This document shows positions 1 to 5,653 of a stretch of 10,809 bases of DNA, piece after piece; position 1 is the stretch's first letter; each line of letters opens with the position of its first letter. The stretch lies in assembly GCA_044450785.1 (NCBI GenBank), contig JBIOJM010000344.1:1-10809 (forward strand), written 5' to 3'. The stretch is from JBIOJM01 sp044450785. GTDB taxonomy: Bacteria > Planctomycetota > Planctomycetia > Isosphaerales > Isosphaeraceae. A program made the translations under genes and the position numbers. A model generated the notes under the pieces. It was not told where the DNA came from and made no database searches. It was given only the letters and a program-made list of their open reading frames with translations.

Positions 1-47
1 GCGATCGGCGGGGGCGGCGGCGGCGGCACCGGCTCCCCGCCGATCGC
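1..47. repeat. 13-bp perfect inverted repeat inside coding sequence
   Basis: GCGATCGGCGGGG at 1-13 is the exact reverse complement of 35-47, with a 21-base loop between. It lies inside the partial minus-strand gene, bracketing the polyproline codons, and could extend beyond the left edge. It may be a by-product of the Ala-Ile-Gly-Gly and Pro-Pro-Ile-Ala codons on either side rather than a functional element. Confidence 0.5.
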
Positions 48-233
48 CAGCCGCCATCGCTGGCGGAGCTTGCGCCGGACGGGGTTCGTCGGGGCCAGCA
101 GTCCGAGCAGCGGCGCCCCGTGCAGCGGGAGCCAGACACGGCCGGAGACCGAACGAGCGCGCTCTCGCGCTGGCTGGCCGATCGGCCGGAATACGCTGGA
201 CCCGCCCGCGCCGCCGCCGCTGGGACCTGGCAC
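1..233 (-). CDS. Partial gene of unknown function with polyproline tract, runs off left edge
   Basis: A minus-strand reading frame opens at a GTG (231-233) and stays open to the left edge, giving 77 codons with no stop. The start is supported by a textbook Shine-Dalgarno GGAGGA (plus-strand tcctcc, 241-246) seven bases upstream. The protein begins MPGPSGGGAGGSSVF, a Gly/Ser-rich start, continues through VSGRVWLPLHGAPLLGLLAP and a basic stretch (VRRKLRQRWR), then reaches seven consecutive prolines at the edge. Codon third positions are GC-rich, as in the other genes here. I do not recognise the family. By position it is the next gene leftward after two phage-like structural proteins, so a phage-derived role is possible but unproven. 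The 3' end lies outside the window. Confidence 0.6.
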   Translation of the reverse strand, partial: MPGPSGGGAGGSSVFRPIGQPARERARSVSGRVWLPLHGAPLLGLLAPTNPVRRKLRQRWRLAIGGEPVPPPPPPPI

Positions 234-270
234 GGGTCAATCCTCCGCTCGCGAGAGACACAAGTGAATA

Positions 271-301
271 GTGGTCAGTGGTCAGTGGTCAGTGGTCAGT
301 G
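271..301. repeat. Tandem repeat, GTGGTCA x4 plus GTG
   Basis: Four perfect copies of the 7-base unit GTGGTCA followed by GTG lie in the gap between the 151-residue gene and the partial left-edge gene. The same motif occurs inverted at 348-380, and further copies lie at 871-920 and 1017-1026. The unit is not coding in either neighbour. Confidence 0.95.
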
Positions 302-380
302 AAGACCAAGACCGACCGATCGGTGGACCGCTCCTCCGGATTGTGTTGACTGAACACTGACCACTGAACACTGACCACTG
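276..380. repeat. 26-bp imperfect inverted repeat built from the GTGGTCA unit
   Basis: Bases 276-301 pair with 355-380 over 26 positions with a single mismatch, enclosing a 53-base unique loop (302-354). The right arm extends leftward to about 348 with further CACTGA/GAACACTG units of period 14. RNA from either strand could fold into a long hairpin between the stop of the 151-residue gene and the start of the left-edge gene. The layout resembles a small non-autonomous mobile element or REP-like insertion. No target-site duplication was identified. Confidence 0.85.
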
Positions 381-403
381 TTTGAAGAGTTTTACTCTTC
401 AAA
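381..403 (-). other. Perfect 9-bp hairpin straddling the stop codon of the 151-residue gene
   Basis: TTTGAAGAG (381-389) is the reverse complement of CTCTTCAAA (395-403), with a 5-base loop. On the minus strand the upstream arm encodes the last three residues, Phe-Glu-Glu, and the TAA stop codon forms the loop. No T-run follows on the minus strand; the GTGGTCA inverted repeat begins at once. It could act as a terminator or 3' stabilising structure together with that repeat, or be a copy of the gene end made when the repeat inserted. Confidence 0.55.
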
Positions 404-847
404 CTTCATGTACCCGCGGAGGTTGACGGCGGCCGGCGCGTTGGCACTGAAGACGAAGTTGGTGCCACCGGCGATCATCTCCTCCTGCCCGAGCGGAGCG
501 AGATACTCGTACCCGAGCTGGGGATGGACGGTGATCGTCTTGCAAACCAAAGCCGAGGTCAACGTCGGTTCGGTCGACGCGGCCAGGCCCACGACGGACT
601 GCACGGTCTCGCCGACGCCGGCATCACATTTGATCGCCGTGCCGCCGGCGGTCAGAACGCCGGTCGTCGGGCGAGCGAGCTTGATCTCGACGGGCTGGGC
701 GGAGTTGCTGGTGCCGTCGAAGTAGAACCCGTAACCGAGCAGCTTGACCCGCTGATTCGTCGGGGTCGTGACGAAGCCGACCGTGGTCGGGGTGGCTGAA
801 GTGAGAGCCTTGCTTGGGATGTTGACGTCAAATGCGAGACCGGCCAT
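392..847 (-). CDS. Small beta-rich protein, probable phage-type structural protein
   Basis: This 151-residue protein starts at ATG with AAAGGAA centred about seven bases upstream. It has no signal peptide or membrane segment. The composition is rich in Thr, Val, Ala and Gly with few charged residues, as in beta-sandwich proteins. It shows a repeated pattern of short strands and ends in YMKFEE. Segments such as VKLLGYGFYFDGTSNSAQP and VHPQLGYEYLAPLGQEE resemble, from memory, small uncharacterised proteins encoded near head or tail genes in phages and prophages. That resemblance is not a firm family assignment. It lies downstream of the 163-residue gene on the same strand, separated by a repeat-bearing gap. 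Function is unknown; virion decoration or tail accessory is a guess from context. Confidence 0.7.
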   Translation of the reverse strand: MAGLAFDVNIPSKALTSATPTTVGFVTTPTNQRVKLLGYGFYFDGTSNSAQPVEIKLARPTTGVLTAGGTAIKCDAGVGETVQSVVGLAASTEPTLTSALVCKTITVHPQLGYEYLAPLGQEEMIAGGTNFVFSANAPAAVNLRGYMKFEE

Positions 848-870
848 GGGTTGTTCCTTTTAATCACAAA

Positions 871-1026
871 AGTAGTCAGTGGTCAGTGAACACGAAACGG
901 ACGGGAGGTCAGTGGTCAGTTCGGAGGGACCGCTTGCCACTGATGGGACGGGACACAACGAAAGGCGACAAGACGAAAGAGGGGCCACGCGGTCGGGTCC
1001 TGGCTTTTACTAAGCGCTGACCACTG
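871..1026. repeat. Second block of GTGGTCA-type repeats, direct left and inverted right
   Basis: CAGTGGTCAGTG occurs at 877-888 and CAGTGGTCAGT at 910-920, and the inverted form CTGACCACTG at 1017-1026. About 95 unique bases separate the direct and inverted copies. The block fills most of the gap between the 163- and 151-residue genes (848-1122). It repeats the layout of the block at 271-380: direct copies on the left, inverted on the right. I see no gene in this gap beyond these repeats, the ribosome binding site of the 151-residue gene at its left end, and the possible coding tail at 1037-1122. Confidence 0.85.
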
Positions 1027-1103
1027 CTCCCGCGAATTACCCCGACGGCTTGCAATTGAAGATGGTCGATGGCACGGCGGAATTGCCGTTCGTCTCCAGC
1101 GAA

Positions 1104-1120
1104 CCTGGACGCTGTCCAGG
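1104..1120 (-). other. Perfect 7-bp hairpin just after a stop codon
   Basis: CCTGGAC (1104-1110) pairs with GTCCAGG (1114-1120) around a 3-base loop, beginning two bases past the TAG stop of the 163-residue gene on the minus strand. No T-run follows, so it is not a standard intrinsic terminator. It sits between the stop and a possible coding tail in another frame. Confidence 0.4.
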
Positions 1121-1122
1121 AC

Positions 1123-1614
1123 CTAGTCGAGCTGGCTGCGGATCTTGCTGATCTTGCGCGGGAAGTCGCCGCGGTCGGTGCGGGCCTCGGCCGTGTACCG
1201 GTCGTACGTGACCGTCAGGACGGTAGCCATCCGCAGGTCGCGTTCGTCGTACACCCAAGTCGAGGATCGGTAGAGGATGTTCTCATCGATCCCGAACCGG
1301 CGCTTGATATCGAACGAGGCCTCCTCGATCTGCGGGTCGAGGGTGTTGATGGTGAACGTGACGTCCGTCAGCCGCGCGGCCGGTGCCGGCGGCTGCCTGA
1401 CGTTCAGGTCCTTGTGCAGCCGGCGGAGCGTGACCGAATTCCCGGTTACGGAATCGACGGCCAGCAGCAGGCCGCCGCCGGAGTACTGGCTTTTCGGGGC
1501 GGATCGCAGGATGACCGGGTTCGTCGCGACGCCGTTGGTCGCATCGTTGACGGTTGCCGAGGTCAGCACCCAGGGAGCGGATGGGGCGAACACGCCGTCG
1601 GCGCCGTAAGCCAT
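1123..1614 (-). CDS. Uncharacterised protein, probable phage-type structural or assembly protein
   Basis: A 163-residue protein starting MAYGADGVFAP and ending in KIRSQLD. It lacks a signal peptide and membrane segments. The centre, VTLRRLHKDLNVRQPPAPAA followed by LTDVTFTINTLDPQIEEASF, alternates Pro-rich linker and strand-like segments; the end is Arg/Lys/Asp-rich. This general form reminds me of small phage head-tail region proteins, but I cannot name the family. The ATG has no clear Shine-Dalgarno sequence, and an in-frame stop lies only five codons upstream (1630-1632), so the start is less certain than the frame. A different frame immediately downstream looks coding (see findings), so the C-terminus may be broken or shifted. 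A promoter candidate lies at 1765-1793. Confidence 0.65.
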   Translation of the reverse strand: MAYGADGVFAPSAPWVLTSATVNDATNGVATNPVILRSAPKSQYSGGGLLLAVDSVTGNSVTLRRLHKDLNVRQPPAPAARLTDVTFTINTLDPQIEEASFDIKRRFGIDENILYRSSTWVYDERDLRMATVLTVTYDRYTAEARTDRGDFPRKISKIRSQLD

Positions 1615-2007
1615 CCGCCGCCGGGCCCGTCACTGCGACGGCGACGGCGGGTCCCGCTTCTTTCTCGTCCATCATTCGAATGACTACATACAATATGCGG
1701 CCTTTTGTAAGTTCCGCGAATGCAACTTCTTCAAAAATCATTCTGCTGTGGCACCGAATGCTTTATTAGACTTCAGGATAGGGTTGTTTTCAAAGATTTT
1801 TTAAATGGCCATTGCGCGCCCGAGATAAAGTGACCGATGCGCGCGCGAGGTAAGGGGATTTCACAGTCGTGACGGTCGTTCGGGTTTCGCAGATTTCGGA
1901 GTTGTAAAGAGAGTAGTCCCTAAGTTCGACTTTTGCCCATCCTAAGTTGTTGATTCGCGCGGCGCGCACGCGATCGAGGGCGCGCGCCGCATGAGCCGCG
2001 CGCGTGG
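1615..2007. other. AT-rich gap without a confident gene
   Basis: By hand count, 46 of the 120 bases at 1681-1800 are G or C (38 percent), far below the GC-rich genes on both sides. The stretch holds a sigma-70-like promoter candidate on the minus strand, a weak short frame from an ATG at 1739-1741 that overlaps the 163-residue gene in another frame, and a weak 73-residue frame (1790-2011). Near 1814-1858 there is an imperfect direct repeat of the form GCGCGC-CGAG-TAA-G. The low GC suggests a boundary of acquired DNA or a regulatory stretch. Confidence 0.5.
1765..1793 (-). promoter_or_regulatory. Candidate sigma-70-type promoter for the phage-like genes
   Basis: On the minus strand TTGAAA (1793-1788) is followed after exactly 17 bases by TCTAAT (1770-1765), a fair match to TTGACA-17-TATAAT, in the most AT-rich part of the window. 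Transcription would begin near 1757 and run left into the 163-residue gene with a leader of about 145 bases. AT-rich DNA gives chance matches, and planctomycete promoters are little defined. Confidence 0.35.
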
Positions 2008-2011
2008 TCAT
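1790..2011 (-). CDS. Doubtful 73-residue frame overlapping the antitoxin stop
   Basis: An ATG here overlaps the TGA stop of the HigA-like gene by four bases (ATGA), the usual geometry of translational coupling. The product would be 73 residues (MTTRAAHAARALDRVRAARI then NNLGWAKVELRDYS), basic, with no motif I recognise and no resemblance to HigB-type toxins. Codon use is not clearly like the neighbours and GC is lower. It is more likely a chance frame than a gene, but the overlap makes it worth listing. Confidence 0.2.
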   Translation of the reverse strand: MTTRAAHAARALDRVRAARINNLGWAKVELRDYSLYNSEICETRTTVTTVKSPYLARASVTLSRARNGHLKNL

Positions 2012-2442
2012 ACTGACATGAACACCGCGGGGCTGACGTGGAACTGTCGCGAGAGCGCCTCGATGTGCTTGCGGTTCAGCTCTCGCTTGCCGGCCAGGAT
2101 TTCGGAAAGGCTTGATTCGGCAATGCCCGCCTCGACCGCCACCTTCGCCTGAGTCGTCTCCTGGCTTTCGAACAGGAAACGCAGCAACTCGGCGCCGGAG
2201 ACCGGCGGCATGGGGTCATGCTCATCCTCGTATTTCTCAACCAGGTCGCTGAGGACATCGAGGTAATCCTCTTCGTCGGAGGTTCGCTTGTCCCGGTCAA
2301 GCAGGGCGTCGATCATCGCGATGGCTCGGTCGAGTTCTGCCTCGGATCGGATCGGCCGGAGCGGGACTTGGCGGACCAGATCTGGATAGCGATCGACTTC
2401 GACGCGGCTTCGGGTTTTCTTGGGCGTCTGGGATCGCGCCAT
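2008..2442 (-). CDS. HigA-type antitoxin / XRE-like transcriptional regulator
   Basis: A 144-residue cytoplasmic DNA-binding protein. I chose the ATG at 2440-2442 because GGAGGA lies about ten bases upstream; an in-frame GTG at 2484 would add 14 residues. Residues 30-75 form an acidic helical N-terminal half (PIRSEAELDRAIAMIDALLD), as in the HigA family (COG5499). Residues 84-138 are a helix-turn-helix with the hallmark AGIAESSLSEILAGKRELNR and the ending HVSPAVF. Family members bind their own promoter and neutralise HigB mRNA-cleaving toxins, which are normally encoded directly upstream. Here the 250 bases upstream (to 2692) contain no HigB-like frame, so it appears solitary. It could regulate the adjacent phage-like genes or be a relic of a toxin-antitoxin pair. 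Confidence 0.8.
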   Translation of the reverse strand: MARSQTPKKTRSRVEVDRYPDLVRQVPLRPIRSEAELDRAIAMIDALLDRDKRTSDEEDYLDVLSDLVEKYEDEHDPMPPVSGAELLRFLFESQETTQAKVAVEAGIAESSLSEILAGKRELNRKHIEALSRQFHVSPAVFMSV

Positions 2443-2692
2443 GTTTCCGTGTTCCTCCAGCCAGAGTATCAGGTTTTTTTCCACGCCCCCCGGCTATAAT
2501 CGGCATGGGTGAGGACGTGACGCGGGAATGCTTCGCCCCGTTTGTCGTTGTTCGTCAAGATCAGGCGGTTATTGATGCCTCCAAGGTTGAAAACCGTGTT
2601 CTTGCCTATCCCGTAAGCCGCCAATCAATCCTCTGTGCGAAAAAAGGGACGTCAAGGCTAATCTTCGCATTTTGTGAAGTGGAGATGATGTG

Positions 2693-3451
2693 ATGTGTGG
2701 GCTTCGTTGGTCGTGGGGAAGGACGGGTCTTTGGGCGTTGGTCGTGGCCGGGGTCGCGGGCGTCTGCGGCGCGATCGCGCTCGGAGCCTTCGGGATTGGC
2801 GAGCCCGAAGAGACCCACCGGGCGCGGCGCTTGGACATGGTCGCGGACCAGATCGCGTCTCGGGGAATCAAGGACAAGGCGGTACTGGAGGCCCTTCGCA
2901 AGGTCCCGCGGCATCGGTTCGTACCGGCGGTGTGGCAAAGGCTGGCTTACACCGACGGCCCGCTCCCCATCGGTGACGGACAGACGATCTCGCAACCCTA
3001 CATCGTCGCCTGGATGACCGAGCTCATCGAGCCGGCCAAGAAGATGCGCGTGCTGGAGATCGGGACCGGATCGGGCTACCAGGCGGCGATCCTGGCGGAA
3101 TGCGTTGGCGAAGTCGACTCGATTGAAGTGGTCCCGGCCTTGGGCCGCAAGGCCAAGGCCCTGCTCGGCGACCTGGGGTATCGCAACGTCCAGGTCCGGA
3201 TCGGAGACGGCTACGCGGGCTGGCCCGAACGCGCGCCGTACGACGCCATCCTTTTGACGGCCGCGCCCCCGAGTGACGTCCCGCGCCCGCTCCTCGACCA
3301 GCTCAAGCCGGGCGGCCGGCTGGTGGCGCCCGTCGGCCGCGACGACCAGCGCCTGGTGCGGATCACCAAAACCCCGACAGGCTTCAAGCGCGAGGTCCTC
3401 GGAGGGGTCCGCTTCGTCCCGATGACCGGGAAGGCGCAAAACGAGCGATGA
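2693..3451 (+). CDS. pcm: Protein-L-isoaspartate O-methyltransferase with N-terminal membrane segment
   Basis: This enzyme uses S-adenosylmethionine to methylate isoaspartyl residues in damaged proteins, starting their repair. The 252-residue form begins at ATG 2693, with GGAG (2681-2684) eight bases upstream; a GTG at 2690 would add one residue. Residues 45-80 carry the family's N-terminal region (RRLDMVADQIASRGI, ALRKVPRHRFVP). Residues 95-108 hold the signature DGQTISQPYIVAWM, and residues 120-132 the SAM-binding motif I VLEIGTGSGYQAA; LKPGGRLVAPVG follows near the end. Residues about 13-34 are hydrophobic and glycine-rich, an addition to the usual cytoplasmic enzyme of roughly 210 residues, and suggest a membrane anchor or signal peptide. 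The upstream gap (2443-2692) holds only weak promoter-like bases. The gene stands alone on the plus strand, divergent from the HigA-like gene. Confidence 0.9.
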   Translation: MCGLRWSWGRTGLWALVVAGVAGVCGAIALGAFGIGEPEETHRARRLDMVADQIASRGIKDKAVLEALRKVPRHRFVPAVWQRLAYTDGPLPIGDGQTISQPYIVAWMTELIEPAKKMRVLEIGTGSGYQAAILAECVGEVDSIEVVPALGRKAKALLGDLGYRNVQVRIGDGYAGWPERAPYDAILLTAAPPSDVPRPLLDQLKPGGRLVAPVGRDDQRLVRITKTPTGFKREVLGGVRFVPMTGKAQNER

Positions 3452-3592
3452 CGCACTCGATTGCCGGTCGAGATCGCCATGACTCGTCCGGAGTGCACAC
3501 TTGATGCGCCTCTCTACCGGCGTTACAAGGCAGAGTCGTGATGGGGCGCGAACCAAGGCCCCGGAGTTTTCCCGAACGTAGGCAGTCGCGCC

Positions 3593-5596
3593 ATGATCAA
3601 GAGTCGACTCTGGTGGGTTTTCCTGTGCGCCCTACTGCTTCGACTCGAGGGTCGGGCCCTCGGGCAGCAGCGTCGATCCGATCCCACCGGCCCGTCCTCG
3701 CCCACGGCGCGGGGCGACGCGATGATCGACGCCTACCTGGCGCGCGACGCGAGCGTACTTGACGGTCGGTTCATGGAAGGCGCGACGACCCCCGCCGCGT
3801 GGCGTGGCTTGCGACCAAGGCTCGAGCGCGAGTTGTACTCGATGCTCGGCCTGTGGCCGGTCCCCGACAAGACTCCCCTTCAGGCGCGAGTCACCGGTAC
3901 GCTCGAGCGCGACGGAACGGTCTTGATCGAAAAGCTTCACTTCCAGAGTCGACCCGGCCTGTACGTCACGGGCAACCTGTATCGGCCCAAGGACGTTCCC
4001 CGCAGGCTGCCCGCCGTCCTCTACGTCTGCGGACACTCCGGCAAGGGGCGTGACGGGTGCAAGACCGCGTTTCAAGAACACGGGATGTGGTACGCCAAGA
4101 ACGGTTACGTCTGCCTGATCATCGACACGCTAGAGCTCGGCGAGCTGCCCGGTATCCATCACGGCACCTACAATCACGGCCGGTGGTGGTGGCAAGCCCT
4201 GGGATACACCTCGGCCGGCGTTGAGTGCTGGAACGGGATCCGGGCGATCGACTACCTCACGAGCCGGCCGGATGTCGACCCCGCGCGGATCGGGGTGACC
4301 GGAATCTCGGGCGGGGGCGCGGCGACCTTCTGGATCGCCGCCGCCGATCCACGCGTCGCCTGTGCGGTGCCGATCAGCGGCATGAGTGACCTGCAGAGTT
4401 ACGTCGGCGACAAGGTCATCAACCGCCATTGCGACTGCATGTTACTGGTCAACACTCAGCGGTGGGCATGGACGACCATCGCCGCCCTGGTCGCGCCGCG
4501 ACCGCTCTTGTTCGCAAATTCAGACGAGGACCCCTACTTCCCCATGGACGGCAATCGCCGGATCATCAAGCGGCTGCGCCGATTTTACGCAATGTCGGGC
4601 GCTCCTCAAAACGTGGACGAGCACATCAGCCACGGCAATCACGGCGACCGAGCGGACCTGCGGCAGGCGACTTATCGCTGGATGAACACGCACTTGAAGC
4701 AAGATTCGAGCCCGGTCCCGGATGCGCCCGACCCACCGATCGATGGGAAGCAGCTCCGGGTCTTCCCCGAGGATAAGGACCTGCCCGCCGACTCGACGAA
4801 CGCCACGATCGACGAGGTCTTTGTCAGTCGGGCTCGATTCGAGCCACCGCGTCCGGAACCGGACCGAGCCGGATTCGACGCCTGGAAGCGGGCGAGGCTG
4901 GCGGCGGTCCGCGCGGCGTGCTTCCCTGCGTTCCCCGATCAAGTTCCAGCCGCGCGGGCCAAACCGCCGGGCGGAACCGACCCCAGCCTGCGCTGGCTGG
5001 CAACAGAGCCGGGGATCGAAGTCGCCGTTCTCGACCTCCGCAAACCGGCTGGTCGACCGGATCAGTGTACGCTGGTCGTCCTGAACGAGGGCGAAGCGCT
5101 CGAGGGAGTTCCGTCCTGGGCCCAGCCGATTGTCGCTGGCGATGAGGTCGTCGTGCTGGCCCCGCGAGGTGTCGGTCCAACCGCCTACACGAAGAAAGAC
5201 CCGCCCAACTACGTGGAGCGTTCTCATGCCCTGCTGGGCAGGACCATCGATCAGGGGAGAGTGTGGGACGTGATCGCGACCCGCGGCTGGATCGCCGCTC
5301 TTGCTCCCGACCGTGGGCGGTTCCGGCTCGCCGGCAGAGGATCCGCCGGCATCATCGCGGCCTACGCCGCTTTGCTGGGCTCACCGGACGACGAGGTCGT
5401 GGCGGTCGAGCCGCCGGCGTCCCATCGCGAGGGGCCGATCTTCCTCAATATCCTGCGAATACTCGAGGTGCCCGAAGCACTGGGACTGCTGGCGCCGGCG
5501 CGGCTCACTCTCGTTCGAGCCCGGCGCGAATCCTTCGCGCCGACCGGGGAGCTCTACAATCGTGCCGGAGCCGGAGCCTCGCTGATCTTGGAATAA
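3593..5596 (+). CDS. Secreted alpha/beta hydrolase, acetylxylan esterase-like, with degenerate second domain
   Basis: A 667-residue exported protein: residues 1-25 are a signal peptide (basic MIKSR, hydrophobic core, ALGQQ cleavage region). Residues about 80-370 form an alpha/beta hydrolase domain with LYVCGHSGKGRDG, the nucleophile elbow GISGG (Ser239), an acid residue in SDEDPYFP (Asp311 or Asp313) and the catalytic His in HGNHGD (His347 or His350). This arrangement resembles acetylxylan esterase and related Abhydrolase_7-type enzymes that remove ester groups from polysaccharides. Residues about 400-667 look like a second hydrolase-type domain: GRGSAGIIAAYAALL replaces the elbow and no clear triad is seen, so it is probably non-catalytic. 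The substrate is not readable from sequence. The start has no strong ribosome binding site. The 141-bp gap upstream shows nothing distinctive. It is likely cotranscribed with the M24 peptidase gene 57 bp downstream. Confidence 0.85.
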   Translation: MIKSRLWWVFLCALLLRLEGRALGQQRRSDPTGPSSPTARGDAMIDAYLARDASVLDGRFMEGATTPAAWRGLRPRLERELYSMLGLWPVPDKTPLQARVTGTLERDGTVLIEKLHFQSRPGLYVTGNLYRPKDVPRRLPAVLYVCGHSGKGRDGCKTAFQEHGMWYAKNGYVCLIIDTLELGELPGIHHGTYNHGRWWWQALGYTSAGVECWNGIRAIDYLTSRPDVDPARIGVTGISGGGAATFWIAAADPRVACAVPISGMSDLQSYVGDKVINRHCDCMLLVNTQRWAWTTIAALVAPRPLLFANSDEDPYFPMDGNRRIIKRLRRFYAMSGAPQNVDEHISHGNHGDRADLRQATYRWMNTHLKQDSSPVPDAPDPPIDGKQLRVFPEDKDLPADSTNATIDEVFVSRARFEPPRPEPDRAGFDAWKRARLAAVRAACFPAFPDQVPAARAKPPGGTDPSLRWLATEPGIEVAVLDLRKPAGRPDQCTLVVLNEGEALEGVPSWAQPIVAGDEVVVLAPRGVGPTAYTKKDPPNYVERSHALLGRTIDQGRVWDVIATRGWIAALAPDRGRFRLAGRGSAGIIAAYAALLGSPDDEVVAVEPPASHREGPIFLNILRILEVPEALGLLAPARLTLVRARRESFAPTGELYNRAGAGASLILE

Positions 5597-5610
5597 GCCA
5601 TTATCCTGGG

Positions 5611-5635
5611 ACCTGGATTTTGGAATCTGGAATCC
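5611..5635. repeat. Short period-7 repeat, GGAATCT/GGAATCC
   Basis: The gap between the hydrolase and the M24 peptidase contains CTGGATTTTGGAATCTGG followed by AATCC, in which GGAATC recurs at a 7-base period and GGATT pairs with AATCC. It is a short low-complexity element, different from the GTGGTCA repeats though of the same period. No function is evident. Confidence 0.4.
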
Positions 5636-5653
5636 GTAACCGGAGTAGTTGAA

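Noticed and set aside
271..380. CRISPR array
   Set aside because: The repeats are a 7-base unit in direct tandem without spacers and then inverted; there are no regular 20-40 base spacers and no cas genes.
1283..1741. 152-residue minus-strand frame overlapping the 163-residue gene
   Set aside because: Most of it is the Arg/Pro-rich shadow of the 163-residue gene in another frame. Only its first 40 codons lie outside, and they match nothing I know.
2495..2500. Perfect TATAAT on the plus strand upstream of pcm
   Set aside because: No acceptable -35 hexamer lies 15-19 bases upstream (the stretch is a T-run and C-run), and it would give a leader of about 185 bases. Likely chance.
2505..2693. 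62-residue plus-strand frame whose TGA overlaps the pcm ATG (TGATG)
   Set aside because: No ribosome binding site, no recognisable motif, codon pattern unlike real genes here. The overlap alone is not enough.
3455..3475. Short CTCGA/TCGAG stem after pcm as a terminator
   Set aside because: Only five base pairs with no T-run following; too weak to call.
2606..3556. Long minus-strand frame (316 codons) opposite pcm
   Set aside because: It is antisense to a gene with clear methyltransferase motifs, and has the Arg/Asp/Pro-rich composition of a high-GC shadow frame.
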